NCBI GenBank assembly: GCA_965229005.1
Contig: CBDDIP010000002.1
Coordinates: forward strand, 2,604,001 to 2,668,000
DNA length: 64,000 nucleotides
From: CBDDIP01 sp965229005
GTDB taxonomy: Bacteria; Actinomycetota; Acidimicrobiia; Acidimicrobiales; Ilumatobacteraceae
Reading direction: 5' to 3'
Of this stretch, positions 8,344 to 17,097 are shown one piece after another (the first letter of the stretch is position 1; each line of letters opens with the position of its first letter). The translations under genes were made by a program, and so were the position numbers. The notes beneath the pieces were generated by a model. It did no database searches and was not told the DNA's origin. It was given only the letters and a program-made list of their open reading frames with translations.

Positions 8344-8673
8344 TCATCGGCGTGGGGTACCGGGACCGACAGCGCCGCGCTCACGGGCTTCGATCTGGCG
8401 CCACTCACCGATGGCCCGCAGGACGAGCACAGCGACGATGCTCATCCCGATGGCGGCGAGGACCGCACCCGAGAACGCTCCCACGCCGCGCCCTGCGGCG
8501 CATTCGCCGTGGCACTGCAACTTGACGAGCGTGTAGCCGATGAGCCCGCCGGCGAAGCCGCCGAGGAGGATGGCCACGAACGCCAGCACGCGAGCGCCAG
8601 GTGACGGAAGCGCGGAGAGCGGGCGATCCGCGTCGGTTTGGCCGGAAGTTGGACTCGGTGCCACGGCAGCCAT
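8344..8673 (-). CDS. Small membrane protein
   Basis: A protein of 109 aa with two hydrophobic helices (about residues 25-45, ARVLAFVAILLGGFAGGL, and 62-85, GAVLAAIGMSIVAVLVLRAI) joined by a short Cys-containing loop. It lacks a recognisable domain. It is transcribed divergently from the GT2 gene and its predicted -10 (TACGGT, 8688-8683) overlaps that gene's -10. Function unknown. Confidence 0.6.
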   Translation of the reverse strand: MAAVAPSPTSGQTDADRPLSALPSPGARVLAFVAILLGGFAGGLIGYTLVKLQCHGECAAGRGVGAFSGAVLAAIGMSIVAVLVLRAIGEWRQIEARERGAVGPGTPRR

Positions 8674-8682
8674 CGTACGGGC

Positions 8683-8692
8683 ACCGTAGAGT
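8683..8692. promoter_or_regulatory. Overlapping divergent -10 boxes
   Basis: TAGAGT at 8687-8692 (plus) is 8 nt before GTG 8701. TACGGT at 8688-8683 (minus) is 9 nt before ATG 8673. The two hexamers share bases, so the two promoters should exclude each other. Confidence 0.4.
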
Positions 8693-8700
8693 GCCCGACC

Positions 8701-9438
8701 GTGCGCGTGACGGTCGTCGTTCCGACATACAACGAAGCGGACAACATCGATCGGCTGTGCCGCGCCGTGCGCGCCGTCGCCCCGGAGGCGACGATGCTGA
8801 TCGTCGACGACGCCAGCCCGGATGGCACCGCCGACCTCGCCGAACGGCTGGGTGTCGAGCTCGGCAACATCGACGTGTTGCGCCGTCCGGGCAAGACGGG
8901 GCTCGGCGACGCCTACCGCGCCGGATTGCGCGCCGCGATCGAGGCCGGCGCCGAGATCTGCGTCCAGATGGACGCCGACATGTCGCATCCACCCGACGCG
9001 CTGCCGGCATTGATCGCCATCGCCGAGCACGGCGGCGATCTGGCCATCGGCAGTCGCTACGTGCCCGGCGGGCTCACCGAGAACTGGCCGCCGCGCCGCC
9101 GATGGCTGTCGCGCTGGGGCAACCGCTACGCCGCCGGTGTGCTCGGGCTGGCGATCAACGACGCCACGGCCGGATACCGCGCCTACCGGACCGAGGCGTT
9201 GGAGCGGATGAAGTTCGAGACCGTCGCCGGCAAGGGCTACGGCTTCCAGATCGAGATGACGTACCGGCTCGTGCGCCTCGGTGGCAAGGTCGCCGAGTTC
9301 CCGATCACCTTCCGCGACCGCACCGAGGGCACCTCGAAGATGTCCGGCAGCATCATCAGCGAGGCCCTCGTCCTCGTGATCAAGCTGTGGGTCGCCGACT
9401 TCGGCGGTCGACGGACACGCCGCGCCCGCGGCGGCTGA
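8701..9438 (+). CDS. Polyprenol-phosphate mannosyltransferase-like GT2
   Basis: Family 2 glycosyltransferase, 245 aa, the size of dolichol/polyprenol-phosphate mannose synthases. Motifs are VVVPTYNEADNI at the N terminus, LIVDDASPDGTAD, MDADMSHPP (metal-binding DxD), GSRYVPGG, and GKGYGFQIEM...FRDRTEGTSKMS, a signature of the DPM1/Ppm1 group. It would charge the polyprenyl-phosphate carrier with mannose for cell-wall glycans or protein mannosylation. No membrane segment is fused, so an N-acyltransferase domain like that of mycobacterial Ppm1 is absent. The GTG start is supported by the leaderless promoter. Confidence 0.85.
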   Translation: MRVTVVVPTYNEADNIDRLCRAVRAVAPEATMLIVDDASPDGTADLAERLGVELGNIDVLRRPGKTGLGDAYRAGLRAAIEAGAEICVQMDADMSHPPDALPALIAIAEHGGDLAIGSRYVPGGLTENWPPRRRWLSRWGNRYAAGVLGLAINDATAGYRAYRTEALERMKFETVAGKGYGFQIEMTYRLVRLGGKVAEFPITFRDRTEGTSKMSGSIISEALVLVIKLWVADFGGRRTRRARGG

Positions 9439-9452
9439 GCGAGACTGCTTCG

Positions 9453-9938
9453 GTGCGCGACTGGCTGGTCGGCGGAGCCCTCATCCGTCACGGGGACGGG
9501 CTGCTCCTCGTCGGCAATCGCCGTCGTGACGGATCGGTCGACTGGACGCCTCCGGGCGGCGTCATCGACGCCGGCGAGTCGCTGCTCGACGGGCTCGGCC
9601 GGGAGGTGTTGGAGGAGACCGGACTGCGCATCGCGGACTGGGTCGGTCGCCGATACGCGGTCACCGTCGAGGCACCCGACATGGGTTGGCGGCTGAAGGT
9701 CGAGGCGTGGGAGGCCGTTGCTGCGGACGGAGATGTGTGCATCGACGACCCCGACGGCATCGTCGAGGATGTTCGCCACGTCGCCGGCGAGGAGGCAGCG
9801 ATCCTGCTGGCGACGAGCCCGCCGTGGGTCCACGTGCCCGTCACCCACTGGCTGGGGGCGGGTGCTGACGGCGACCACGCGTTCCAGTTCGTCCTGCGGG
9901 GCACCGACCGGTCGTCGGCGATCATCGAACGGATCTGA
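9453..9938 (+). CDS. NUDIX hydrolase
   Basis: A 161-aa protein hydrolysing a nucleoside-diphosphate-linked substrate. The Nudix box is complete: GGVIDAGESLLDGLGREVLEETGL. The rest carries no substrate-specific signature. The GTG start lies 14 nt after the GT2 stop, and its stop overlaps the dinB ATG by one base (TGATG). Coupling to dinB makes a nucleotide-sanitising role attractive but unproved. Confidence 0.85.
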   Translation: MRDWLVGGALIRHGDGLLLVGNRRRDGSVDWTPPGGVIDAGESLLDGLGREVLEETGLRIADWVGRRYAVTVEAPDMGWRLKVEAWEAVAADGDVCIDDPDGIVEDVRHVAGEEAAILLATSPPWVHVPVTHWLGAGADGDHAFQFVLRGTDRSSAIIERI

Positions 9939-11230
9939 TGAGCGCGCCGCGCGTCATCCTGCACGTGGACATGGACGCGTTCTTCGTGTCCGTCGAGCTG
10001 CGCCGACGTCCCGAGCTGGTGGGCAAACCGGTGGTCGTCGGCGGTGCAGGGGCGCGCGGGGTCGTCGCCGCGGCGTCGTACGAGGCTCGCCGCTTCGGGG
10101 TCCGTTCGGCCATCCCCAGCACCACGGCGCGCCGGCTGTGTCCCGACCTGGTCTTCCTGCAGGGCGACCACGATCTGTACGGGCGGGTCAGCGCCGAGGT
10201 GCACGAGATCTTCCGCTCGGTGACGCCGACGATCGAGCCACTGGCGCTCGACGAGGCGTTCCTCGACGTCACCGGCTCGCAGCGGCTGCTCGGTCCCGGC
10301 GCGCAGATCGCCCAGCTGGTCCGTGATCGCGTGCACGACGAGTTGGCCCTGGCCTGCTCGGTCGGCGTCGCACCGAACAAGTTCCTCGCCAAGCTGGCGT
10401 CGGTGGCGGCCAAGCCGCGTGTCGGCGTGACGGGCATCGAACCCGGTGCCGGCGTCGTCGAAGTGCGACCGGGGGAGGAGCTCGCCTTCCTCCATCCGCT
10501 GCCCGTGCAGGCGCTGTGGGGCGTCGGCCCGGCCACGCTGGAGCGCTTGCAGGGCCTCGGGGTGCGCACCGTCGCCCAGCTCGCCGAGCTCGACGAGGCG
10601 GCGCTGATCGCAGTCATCGGCAAGGCGCACGGCAGCCACCTGCACCGGCTGGCGTGGGCCATCGACGATCGTCCGGTCGAGGTCGACCGGGCGCTCAAAT
10701 CGATCGGCCACGAGGAGACCTTCAGCACCGATCGGCACACGCACGCCGAGCTGCGCGCCGAGCTGGTTCGCCTGGCCGATGCGGTGGCCGGCCGGTTGCG
10801 CGCTCATGGCGGTGGAGCGCGCACGGTCAGTGTCAAGGTGCGCTTCGGAACCTTCGAGACGATCACCCGGTCGACGACGCTGTCGGCCGCCGTGGGCTCG
10901 GCCCACGCGATCATCGCCGCCGCCGAACCGATGCTGCAGGCGATCGATCCCGGCCCCGGCGTTCGGCTGCTCGGGGTGAGCGTCAGCAACTTCGCCGATC
11001 AGGCCGAGCAGCTGACGATGGACAGTTTGTTCGACGAGCCCGGTCGCCGTGCCCAGCAATCCGGTGCTCAGGACGTCGGACGGGACTGGCAGCTGGCAGA
11101 GGAGACCATGGACGCGATCCGGGAGCGCTTCGGCGCGACGGCCATCGGACCCGCCAGCGCGGTCTCGACCTCCGGGCTGCGAGTGGTGCGACGTGGCGCC
11201 CAGCAGTGGGGCCCGGCGGCGGACGAATGA
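9938..11230 (+). CDS. dinB: DNA polymerase IV (Y family)
   Basis: Translesion polymerase, 430 aa. Catalytic motifs are LHVDMDAFFVSVE at the N terminus and PLALDEAFLDVTGS (second acidic pair). The helix-hairpin-helix segment is LWGVGPATLERLQGLGVRT, and the little-finger domain starts near residue 245. The C terminus contains MDSLF, a candidate sliding-clamp-binding motif (Q-x-x-[LM]-x-x-[LF]-like, preceded by EQLT). It is translationally coupled to the NUDIX gene. No LexA box was recognised upstream. Confidence 0.93.
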   Translation: MSAPRVILHVDMDAFFVSVELRRRPELVGKPVVVGGAGARGVVAAASYEARRFGVRSAIPSTTARRLCPDLVFLQGDHDLYGRVSAEVHEIFRSVTPTIEPLALDEAFLDVTGSQRLLGPGAQIAQLVRDRVHDELALACSVGVAPNKFLAKLASVAAKPRVGVTGIEPGAGVVEVRPGEELAFLHPLPVQALWGVGPATLERLQGLGVRTVAQLAELDEAALIAVIGKAHGSHLHRLAWAIDDRPVEVDRALKSIGHEETFSTDRHTHAELRAELVRLADAVAGRLRAHGGGARTVSVKVRFGTFETITRSTTLSAAVGSAHAIIAAAEPMLQAIDPGPGVRLLGVSVSNFADQAEQLTMDSLFDEPGRRAQQSGAQDVGRDWQLAEETMDAIRERFGATAIGPASAVSTSGLRVVRRGAQQWGPAADE

Positions 11231-11297
11231 CGCCCCGTTCGGCCTGCGTCGGCGCGTTTCGGATCATGAAGAGATTCGCAGGGATGACCGCTGCGCG

Positions 11298-11326
11298 TTG
11301 TCTCACCGGGCCGCGCGTGGAATGAT
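11298..11326 (+). promoter_or_regulatory. Predicted sigma-A-type promoter (DUF3040 gene)
   Basis: TTGTCT (11298-11303) and AATGAT (11321-11326) are separated by 17 nt, each a 4/6 match to consensus. The start codon 11356 follows 29 nt later with a GAGGAG ribosome binding site. Confidence 0.4.
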
Positions 11327-11355
11327 GCTCAGAGGCACAGCTGAGGAGCACGCCC

Positions 11356-11691
11356 ATGCCGCTTTCTGAAGACGAACAGCGCATCCTGCGACAGATCGAA
11401 GAGCAGCTCCAGCGCGACCCGAGCTTCGGTCGCGAGATCCGTCACCGTGCACCTGGATCGAGGCGAGCCATGATCGTCACCATCGGCGCCACGTTGGTCT
11501 GCCTCGCGGCATCCGTGCTGCTGCTGCCCGTCAGCCCGTACCTGGCGTTCGTCGCCTTCGTCGGCGCGGTCTTCGCCGTGTCGATGGCCGAACGCCACGT
11601 GCGTGCGCTCGGCGAGCACAGCATCAGCAGCCTGGGCTCCAGCGTGCGCAACCGCTTCGGCGGGCCCAGCGCGCCTCGCCCGTCGAACTGA
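11356..11691 (+). CDS. DUF3040 membrane protein
   Basis: A protein of 111 aa. The N terminus MPLSEDEQRILRQIEEQL is the hallmark of DUF3040, an actinobacterial family of small membrane proteins. Two hydrophobic helices (about residues 40-57 and 60-77) follow a short amphipathic N-terminal segment; the C terminus is polar. A GAGGAG motif precedes the ATG. In several actinobacteria this family is found near dcw or dinB genes; function unknown. It converges on the TgpA gene with a gap of only 10 nt. Confidence 0.82.
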   Translation: MPLSEDEQRILRQIEEQLQRDPSFGREIRHRAPGSRRAMIVTIGATLVCLAASVLLLPVSPYLAFVAFVGAVFAVSMAERHVRALGEHSISSLGSSVRNRFGGPSAPRPSN

Positions 11692-11701
11692 ACGGCCGGC
11701 G

Positions 11702-13996
11702 CTAGCCGCGCAGGCGCATCCGAGCGATGCGTGGGTCGATCCGGCTCATCAGCCGCGTCGTCCACGGGATGCGCTCGCGGACCAGTTCGTCGATCTCGTG
11801 CTGCAGCTGCTCGCACCGGCGAGCGGCGGTCTCGTCGACCGGCCGTGCCGAGTACACGGCTCGCGTGACGTGCCGGGCGATCTCGCCAATCATCCGCCGG
11901 TCGACGCCGGTGGCCAGTTCGACGTCGCGGGCGTACTCGGTCGGGGTGGCACCGGCGACGGCGGGTGCGCCGGCCAGCCGCACGCTGGCGACGGTGTAGG
12001 TCCAGGCGGCAAGCACGCGGTCGGCTGCGGTGGTTCCCTCCTGCTGGGTGCGTCGAACGATCCGCGGCATGAACAGGATCCAGCCAATGGCGGCGGCGAC
12101 GAGCCCGAGCAGGACCAGCAGCACGGTCGTCGCGCTGGTGCCGCCGTCGTCGGAGGAGAACCCGGCGACGGCGATGGAGGTCGTGGTGCTGCCACCATTG
12201 ATCGGGCCGTTGAGGTCGAGCCCGGTGGTGGGCGTCGGGTTGGTGGCCGGCGTGAGTGAGGTGGCGGGGCCCGGCCCGGTGCCGGGGCCGGCGGCCGTGG
12301 TGTCCTGCTGAGCCGGGACGCCGGTGTGCGCCTCTTGCCCGGGGGCGCCGCGGCCGGGCGTCGGGTCGAACAGCACCCAGCCGTAGCCCTCGAACCAGAT
12401 CTCCGACCACGCATGGGAGTGGCGTCCGGCCACGTGGTACTTGCCATCGGACTGCAGCTCGCCCTGCGTGTAGCCGACGGCGACGCGGGCGGGCAACCCG
12501 ACCGAGCGGGCCATCGCCGTGAACGTGCCGGCGAACTGCTCGCAGTAGCCACGCTTGATGCGCAGGAAGTTGCGCATCGCGTCGTCGCTGTGACCGCGCT
12601 GCACGTCGGTGTCGTACTCGAAGTTGTTACGGAAGAAGTTCTGCAGGAGGATCGCTGCGTCGTAGGGCGTTGCCGCTCCGCGGACGATCTCTCGGGCTTG
12701 GGCGCGGATCTCGTCGGGAAAGTCGCTCGGCAGCTGGGTGGCGTCGGGGTCGGGCACCCCACCGGTGGTCGCTGCGCGCAGCTCGTCGGGCGTCGGGTCG
12801 GTGACGGCCGAGATGATGTTGAACTGCTGGCCCGCGTGATAGCCGTCGTTGGGCACGACCAGGGTCTGCGTACTCGGAGCCCACCAGAGCCCGCTGGTGG
12901 TCACCTGCAGCGGGCTGTACGCGGCGGGCACGAAGTTGCCCTCGAGGTTGGAGATCGTCACGGTCTGGGCGACCGTCCTCGCGTTGGGCGCGGGGTCGAC
13001 GAGGAGGTTGCCGCTGGCGGGCTGCAGGTCTTGATCCGACGGCGTCCAGACGGTGCCGTCGAACTGGGAGAGGCCGGCGACGCGCCAGTACGAGGGCTCC
13101 GACGACGAGACGACGAAGTACTCCACGTTGGACTTGTTCACCAGTCGCGAGCGGATGTCGACGAGGGGGCTGACCACCTGGGTGACATCGCCGTCGCGGT
13201 TGCGGGTGTCGAGCAGTGCCTCGTCGCCTGCACCGGGAAGTCGCGGGGCGGCCAACCCGGCGCCGACGCCGGCAACGAGCGCGCACGCAACGGCCGCCGG
13301 CAATGCAGACGAGAGCGAGCGGCGCCGGTTGCCGAGCCATGCGGTCTCTTCGCGGGCGTGACAGAAGCGCAGGATGGCGACGGTCAACAGGGCAACCGCG
13401 ACCCAGAGCGCGCCGGCCGCGACGCGGTTGCGGTCCGAGCCGAGCGCCGAGGTGAAGACGAACACGACGCCCGTGGGCACGATCGCCTCGGCACGTCCGA
13501 ACGCGCGGAAGGCGAATGCATCCGCGACCAGTGAGCACACGGCCAGCAATGCCGTCGCCGAGACGGCGAAGCTTCCCTCGCTGGGCACCGGAGCGACGGC
13601 GCGTGGGAACTGCTCCCACACCAGGCGGAGATCGGCGCGGAACGTCTCGAGGGTCTCCGAGCTGGGCAGGCCGAGTCGCGTGGTGTCTCGGTAGTAGACC
13701 AGCGCCAGCAGCTCGACGATGAGCAGCCCGACGATCGGGATGGCGATGTAGCCCGGCACGCGCAAGCCGCGGAGCGCCGCACTGGCGAGGTGCACGCCGA
13801 CGCAGACGACCACCATCGATTGCAGGTAGGCCCAGTCCGGGAAGATGCGGCAGAAGCCGATCGCGGTGACGACGGTGAGGATCGTGACGATCGACGTCGC
13901 CAACGGCTCCACCTGGTTGCCGCGGCGGGTCGCCGCGGTGCCGGCGGTCGAGCGGCGGCTCGACGGCGCCGGCGCGGTCGCCGTCGCCGCAGTCAT
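11702..13996 (-). CDS. TgpA-type membrane transglutaminase-like protein
   Basis: A protein of 764 aa. The N-terminal ~220 residues contain several membrane helices (DUF3488/TgpA_N), followed by an extracytoplasmic region. The transglutaminase-core domain has the Cys-His-Asp triad: KRGYCEQFAGTF, GRHSHAWSEIWF and WVLFDPTPG. After a Thr/Pro-rich linker there is one more helix near residue 640 and a cytoplasmic DUF4129-like tail. It forms an operon with DUF58 and MoxR ATPase genes, a common bacterial arrangement linked to envelope protein processing. Substrate unknown. Start ATG 13996 overlaps the DUF58 stop by 4 nt. Confidence 0.88.
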   Translation of the reverse strand: MTAATATAPAPSSRRSTAGTAATRRGNQVEPLATSIVTILTVVTAIGFCRIFPDWAYLQSMVVVCVGVHLASAALRGLRVPGYIAIPIVGLLIVELLALVYYRDTTRLGLPSSETLETFRADLRLVWEQFPRAVAPVPSEGSFAVSATALLAVCSLVADAFAFRAFGRAEAIVPTGVVFVFTSALGSDRNRVAAGALWVAVALLTVAILRFCHAREETAWLGNRRRSLSSALPAAVACALVAGVGAGLAAPRLPGAGDEALLDTRNRDGDVTQVVSPLVDIRSRLVNKSNVEYFVVSSSEPSYWRVAGLSQFDGTVWTPSDQDLQPASGNLLVDPAPNARTVAQTVTISNLEGNFVPAAYSPLQVTTSGLWWAPSTQTLVVPNDGYHAGQQFNIISAVTDPTPDELRAATTGGVPDPDATQLPSDFPDEIRAQAREIVRGAATPYDAAILLQNFFRNNFEYDTDVQRGHSDDAMRNFLRIKRGYCEQFAGTFTAMARSVGLPARVAVGYTQGELQSDGKYHVAGRHSHAWSEIWFEGYGWVLFDPTPGRGAPGQEAHTGVPAQQDTTAAGPGTGPGPATSLTPATNPTPTTGLDLNGPINGGSTTTSIAVAGFSSDDGGTSATTVLLVLLGLVAAAIGWILFMPRIVRRTQQEGTTAADRVLAAWTYTVASVRLAGAPAVAGATPTEYARDVELATGVDRRMIGEIARHVTRAVYSARPVDETAARRCEQLQHEIDELVRERIPWTTRLMSRIDPRIARMRLRG

Positions 13997-15135
13997 CGCA
14001 TCGCTCCGGCGTTGGTGCCGGCGATGAGGATCGCCCAGCTCCGCTCCAACGAATCCATCGACGTCGCGTCGACCAGGAACCGGCCCTGGACCGGCGCCGC
14101 GCCGGTGGTGACGACGACGAGTGCGTCATCGGGTCCGAGCGTGCCCGACGCCTGCAGCACCGCATGGCTGCGGTCGTGCCCGGTGACCATCACGACCATG
14201 CCGAGGCCCTCGCTCGGTCCGCCGCGCAACCAGTCGCCGTCGAACTCGGCCGGTGACGGCTGCGCGCTGGCCAGCCAGCGCAGTGCTGCCGTGGCGACGT
14301 CGGGGCCGCGAGCGTCGAGGTCGGCGCCGATGAAGCGAGTGGTGATGCCGGCGGCAGCAGCGCTGCTGACCACGCTGGCCGCTGCCGAGACCGCGAGCTC
14401 GAAGGTGTCGGCGTCGTACTCGGAAGCGTTGGGGTCGAGGACGACGGTGCACCGGCGCAACCCCTCGAGTGCCGTCTCGCGCACCAGCAGCCCGGTTGAG
14501 CGGGCAGATGCCTTCCAGCTGATCCGGCGCAGGTCGTCGCCGGCGACGTACTCGCGCAACGAGTGGAACTCCGAGCCGGTCTGCCCCCACGCCTTCAGGC
14601 GCAAGTGCTGGCCGAGTCGCCCGGCGGAACCGAGCTGCGGGAAGGTCAGGGGGATGTGCGCGGGCACGACCAGCACCTCGCCCGTGCCGGCCATCTCGTT
14701 GGTGCGCGAGCACAGTCCGAGCAGGTCGCGGTGCTCGGCCAGGAGCGGTCCGGTCTGCAGCAGACCTCGTCGGGCGGTGGGCACGCGATAGGCCGCCATC
14801 GCCGACTCGCCGATGGTCAGCGGGGCGAGCTGCATCGGCGCCCCGCCGTTCTCGCCGACCGGTTCCCACAGGTTGAGGTGCGGGCTGCGTCGGCGTCCGC
14901 GATTGACCACTTCGATGTCGACGCGCGCCGATTCCCCGACCACCACCATCGGCGGACGAGCAACGCGATGGACGTGCAGCGCGGGCAGCGCGCGCTGCAC
15001 GGCGAACAGCGCGAGCACGATCGCGAACACCAACCCGGTGCCGAGCACGTACAGCTCGATGAGACCGAACAGCCGACCGACGATGAACGCGGCGACCGCC
15101 GCGACGACGGCAGTCCAGCCGTGCCGCGTGAGCAC
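13993..15135 (-). CDS. DUF58 domain protein
   Basis: A protein of 380 aa. Two membrane helices at the N terminus (about residues 8-45) precede an extended domain and the DUF58 signature REYVAGDDLRRISWKASAR near residue 210, followed by a von Willebrand-like fold. DUF58 proteins accompany MoxR ATPases and TgpA transglutaminases and are thought to be clients or adaptors of the AAA+ protein. It is coupled on both sides: 3 nt after the MoxR stop and a 4-nt overlap with tgpA. Confidence 0.85.
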   Translation of the reverse strand: MLTRHGWTAVVAAVAAFIVGRLFGLIELYVLGTGLVFAIVLALFAVQRALPALHVHRVARPPMVVVGESARVDIEVVNRGRRRSPHLNLWEPVGENGGAPMQLAPLTIGESAMAAYRVPTARRGLLQTGPLLAEHRDLLGLCSRTNEMAGTGEVLVVPAHIPLTFPQLGSAGRLGQHLRLKAWGQTGSEFHSLREYVAGDDLRRISWKASARSTGLLVRETALEGLRRCTVVLDPNASEYDADTFELAVSAAASVVSSAAAAGITTRFIGADLDARGPDVATAALRWLASAQPSPAEFDGDWLRGGPSEGLGMVVMVTGHDRSHAVLQASGTLGPDDALVVVTTGAAPVQGRFLVDATSMDSLERSWAILIAGTNAGAMR

Positions 15136-15138
15136 GGC

Positions 15139-16104
15139 TCAGCGCCCCGTGGGCACGGCGACGTGATCGAGCAGCTCGTGGACGACGTACTCGCCGTTCA
15201 CGCCGCGGGCCGCCGCATCGGGGCGCAGCACGACTCGGTGGGCGAGCACGGCGACCGCCACGGACTTGACGTCGTCGGGTGTGGCGTAATCGCGCCCCTG
15301 TGAGGCGGCGACCGACCGAGTGGCCCGGGCCAGCTGCAACGTCGCCCGCGGCGACAGGCCGAGCACCAGCGACGGATGCTGACGGCTGGCCTCCGACAGG
15401 TCGACGAGGTAGCTCTTCAGCGGGCCGGCGAGGTGCACCGTGCGCACGGCATCGATCATCATCTGCACCTCGGGCACGCCGACGACGGGCCGAAGGCCGG
15501 GCAGCGTTTCGTTGGCGCCCTGAGAGTCGAGGATCTCGAGCTCGGCGTGGCGAGCCGGGTAGCCGAGCGACAGTCGCATCAGGAAGCGGTCGAGCTGGCT
15601 CTCCGGAAGCCGGTACGTGCCCTCCTGCTCCACGGGGTTCTGCGTTGCCACGACCATGAACGGTGCCGGCAGCACGTGACTGACGCCGTCCGAGCTGATC
15701 TGGCGCTCCTCCATCGCCTCGAGCAACGCCGACTGCGTCTTCGGTGACGCCCGGTTGATCTCGTCGGCGAGGACGATGTTGGCGAACATCGGGCCCTGCT
15801 GGAACACGAATTGCTCGGTGGCCCGCTGGTACACGCTGACGCCGACGAGATCGGCGGGCAGGAGGTCGGGCGTGAACTGCACCCGCTTCCACGAGCAGTC
15901 GATCGACGCCGCGAGCGCTTTGGCCAAGCTGGTCTTGCCGACGCCGGGCACGTCCTCGATCAGGAGGTGGCCCTCGGCGAGGAGGCAGACGACGGCGAGG
16001 TCGACCGACTCCTTCTTGCCGTGGACGACGCGCCCGATGTTGCCCGTGATGGCATCGAAGAGCGATGCGAACGTCGGAGTGGGTTGGGTCTGGAGCGCCG
16101 ACAC
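15139..16104 (-). CDS. MoxR-family AAA+ ATPase
   Basis: A chaperone-like ATPase of 321 aa. Walker A is EDVPGVGKTSLAKALA and Walker B is NIVLADEINRASPKTQ. The sensor region has FMVVATQNPVEQEGTYRLPE and the C-terminal lid has GLSPRATLQLARATR, all typical of MoxR. It is the first gene of the moxR-DUF58-tgpA operon. GTG 16104 was chosen because a TACCCT box lies 7 nt upstream; the frame is open further upstream but without family similarity. Confidence 0.9.
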   Translation of the reverse strand: MSALQTQPTPTFASLFDAITGNIGRVVHGKKESVDLAVVCLLAEGHLLIEDVPGVGKTSLAKALAASIDCSWKRVQFTPDLLPADLVGVSVYQRATEQFVFQQGPMFANIVLADEINRASPKTQSALLEAMEERQISSDGVSHVLPAPFMVVATQNPVEQEGTYRLPESQLDRFLMRLSLGYPARHAELEILDSQGANETLPGLRPVVGVPEVQMMIDAVRTVHLAGPLKSYLVDLSEASRQHPSLVLGLSPRATLQLARATRSVAASQGRDYATPDDVKSVAVAVLAHRVVLRPDAAARGVNGEYVVHELLDHVAVPTGR

Positions 16105-16111
16105 GAGCCGA

Positions 16112-16155
16112 AGGGTAGACGGCGATCGCCCATGTGCGCATTCACGAGGTACCGT
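16112..16155. promoter_or_regulatory. Divergent leaderless promoters (MoxR operon / ROK kinase)
   Basis: In the 59-nt gap, TACCCT (minus, 16117-16112) is 7 nt before GTG 16104 and TACCGT (plus, 16150-16155) is 8 nt before GTG 16164. Neither gene has a ribosome binding site. The plus box decides start 16164 over the in-frame ATG 16134. Confidence 0.45.
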
Positions 16156-16163
16156 CGGCCGCC

Positions 16164-17081
16164 GTGAGCACCGTCGCACCATCGGGGACAGCGACGAGCG
16201 GATCGGCGTTCGCTGCGGGTGGCGGCCGTTCGCCGGCGTGCTACCTGGCGATCGACGTCGGCGGCACGAAGCTGGCTGCGGGCATCGTCGACGAGTCGGG
16301 AGCGGTGCTCGTCCGCGACCGCGTGGCAACGCCGCCGCGCGACGTCTGGCCGGCGCTGTCGCGCTTGGTCCTGCGCGTCCTGGCCGCCGCGCCGACGCCA
16401 CCGATCGCGGCCGGTGTCGGTTGCGGCGGGCCGATGGATCCGGCACAGCGCACGGTGACGCCGTTGCACATCCCGTCGTGGACGGCGTTCCCGTTGGCCG
16501 CCGAGGTGGAGGAGCTGACCCAGCTGCCCACCGTCGTCGACAACGACGCGAAGGCGTTGGCACTCGGGGAGATGTGGTGTGGGGCAGCGATGGGGGAGAG
16601 CAACTTCGTCGGCGTCGTGGTTGGTACCGGCGTCGGCGGTGGCATCGTCAGCCGCGGTCGTCTGCTGCACGGTCGCGTCGGCAACGCCGGTCACATCGGT
16701 CACATCGTCGTGGAGCCGGACGGACGGCCCTGCCAGTGCGGCGGTCGCGGTTGCCTGGAGGCGTACTGCAGCGGTCCGGCGATCGAGGCAGAGACGGGCC
16801 GCCCGCCGCAGCGCGCACCGCAAGCCACCGTCGAGCGGACCGGGATGCTGATGGGCCGCGCGGTCGCCTCGCTGGCGGCGATCTGCGATCTGCGGCTCGC
16901 GGTCATCGGCGGGTCGGTCGCCCTCGGCTTCGGCGACACGTTCTTCCGCGCTGCGGAGAACGAGGCGCACCAGCGTGGCCGGCTGTCGTTCACCTCCGAC
17001 ATCCGCATCATCCCCGCCGGCCTCGGCCAGTGGGCGCCGCTCGTCGGCGCAGCCGCTCTGGCCCGGCTCGCGCCGCGCTGA
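16164..17081 (+). CDS. ROK-family sugar kinase (glucokinase-like)
   Basis: A protein of 305 aa phosphorylating glucose or a related hexose. The ATP-binding motif is AIDVGGTKLAAGIVDE, the catalytic Asp is in TVVDNDAKALALGE, and the ROK zinc site CQCGGRGCLEAYCSG has the C-x-C-x4-C pattern with upstream His in GHIGHIVVEPDG. The missing N-terminal DNA-binding domain makes it a kinase, not a ROK repressor. It starts GTG 16164 from a predicted leaderless promoter, divergent from the MoxR operon. Confidence 0.88.
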   Translation: MSTVAPSGTATSGSAFAAGGGRSPACYLAIDVGGTKLAAGIVDESGAVLVRDRVATPPRDVWPALSRLVLRVLAAAPTPPIAAGVGCGGPMDPAQRTVTPLHIPSWTAFPLAAEVEELTQLPTVVDNDAKALALGEMWCGAAMGESNFVGVVVGTGVGGGIVSRGRLLHGRVGNAGHIGHIVVEPDGRPCQCGGRGCLEAYCSGPAIEAETGRPPQRAPQATVERTGMLMGRAVASLAAICDLRLAVIGGSVALGFGDTFFRAAENEAHQRGRLSFTSDIRIIPAGLGQWAPLVGAAALARLAPR

Positions 17082-17097
17082 GGTCCGGAGGCAGACG

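Noticed and set aside
8344..9030. Minus-strand extension of the small membrane protein to 228 aa
   Set aside because: The extra N-terminal part lies opposite the GT2 gene and has no similarity; ATG 8673 fits the overlapping promoter.
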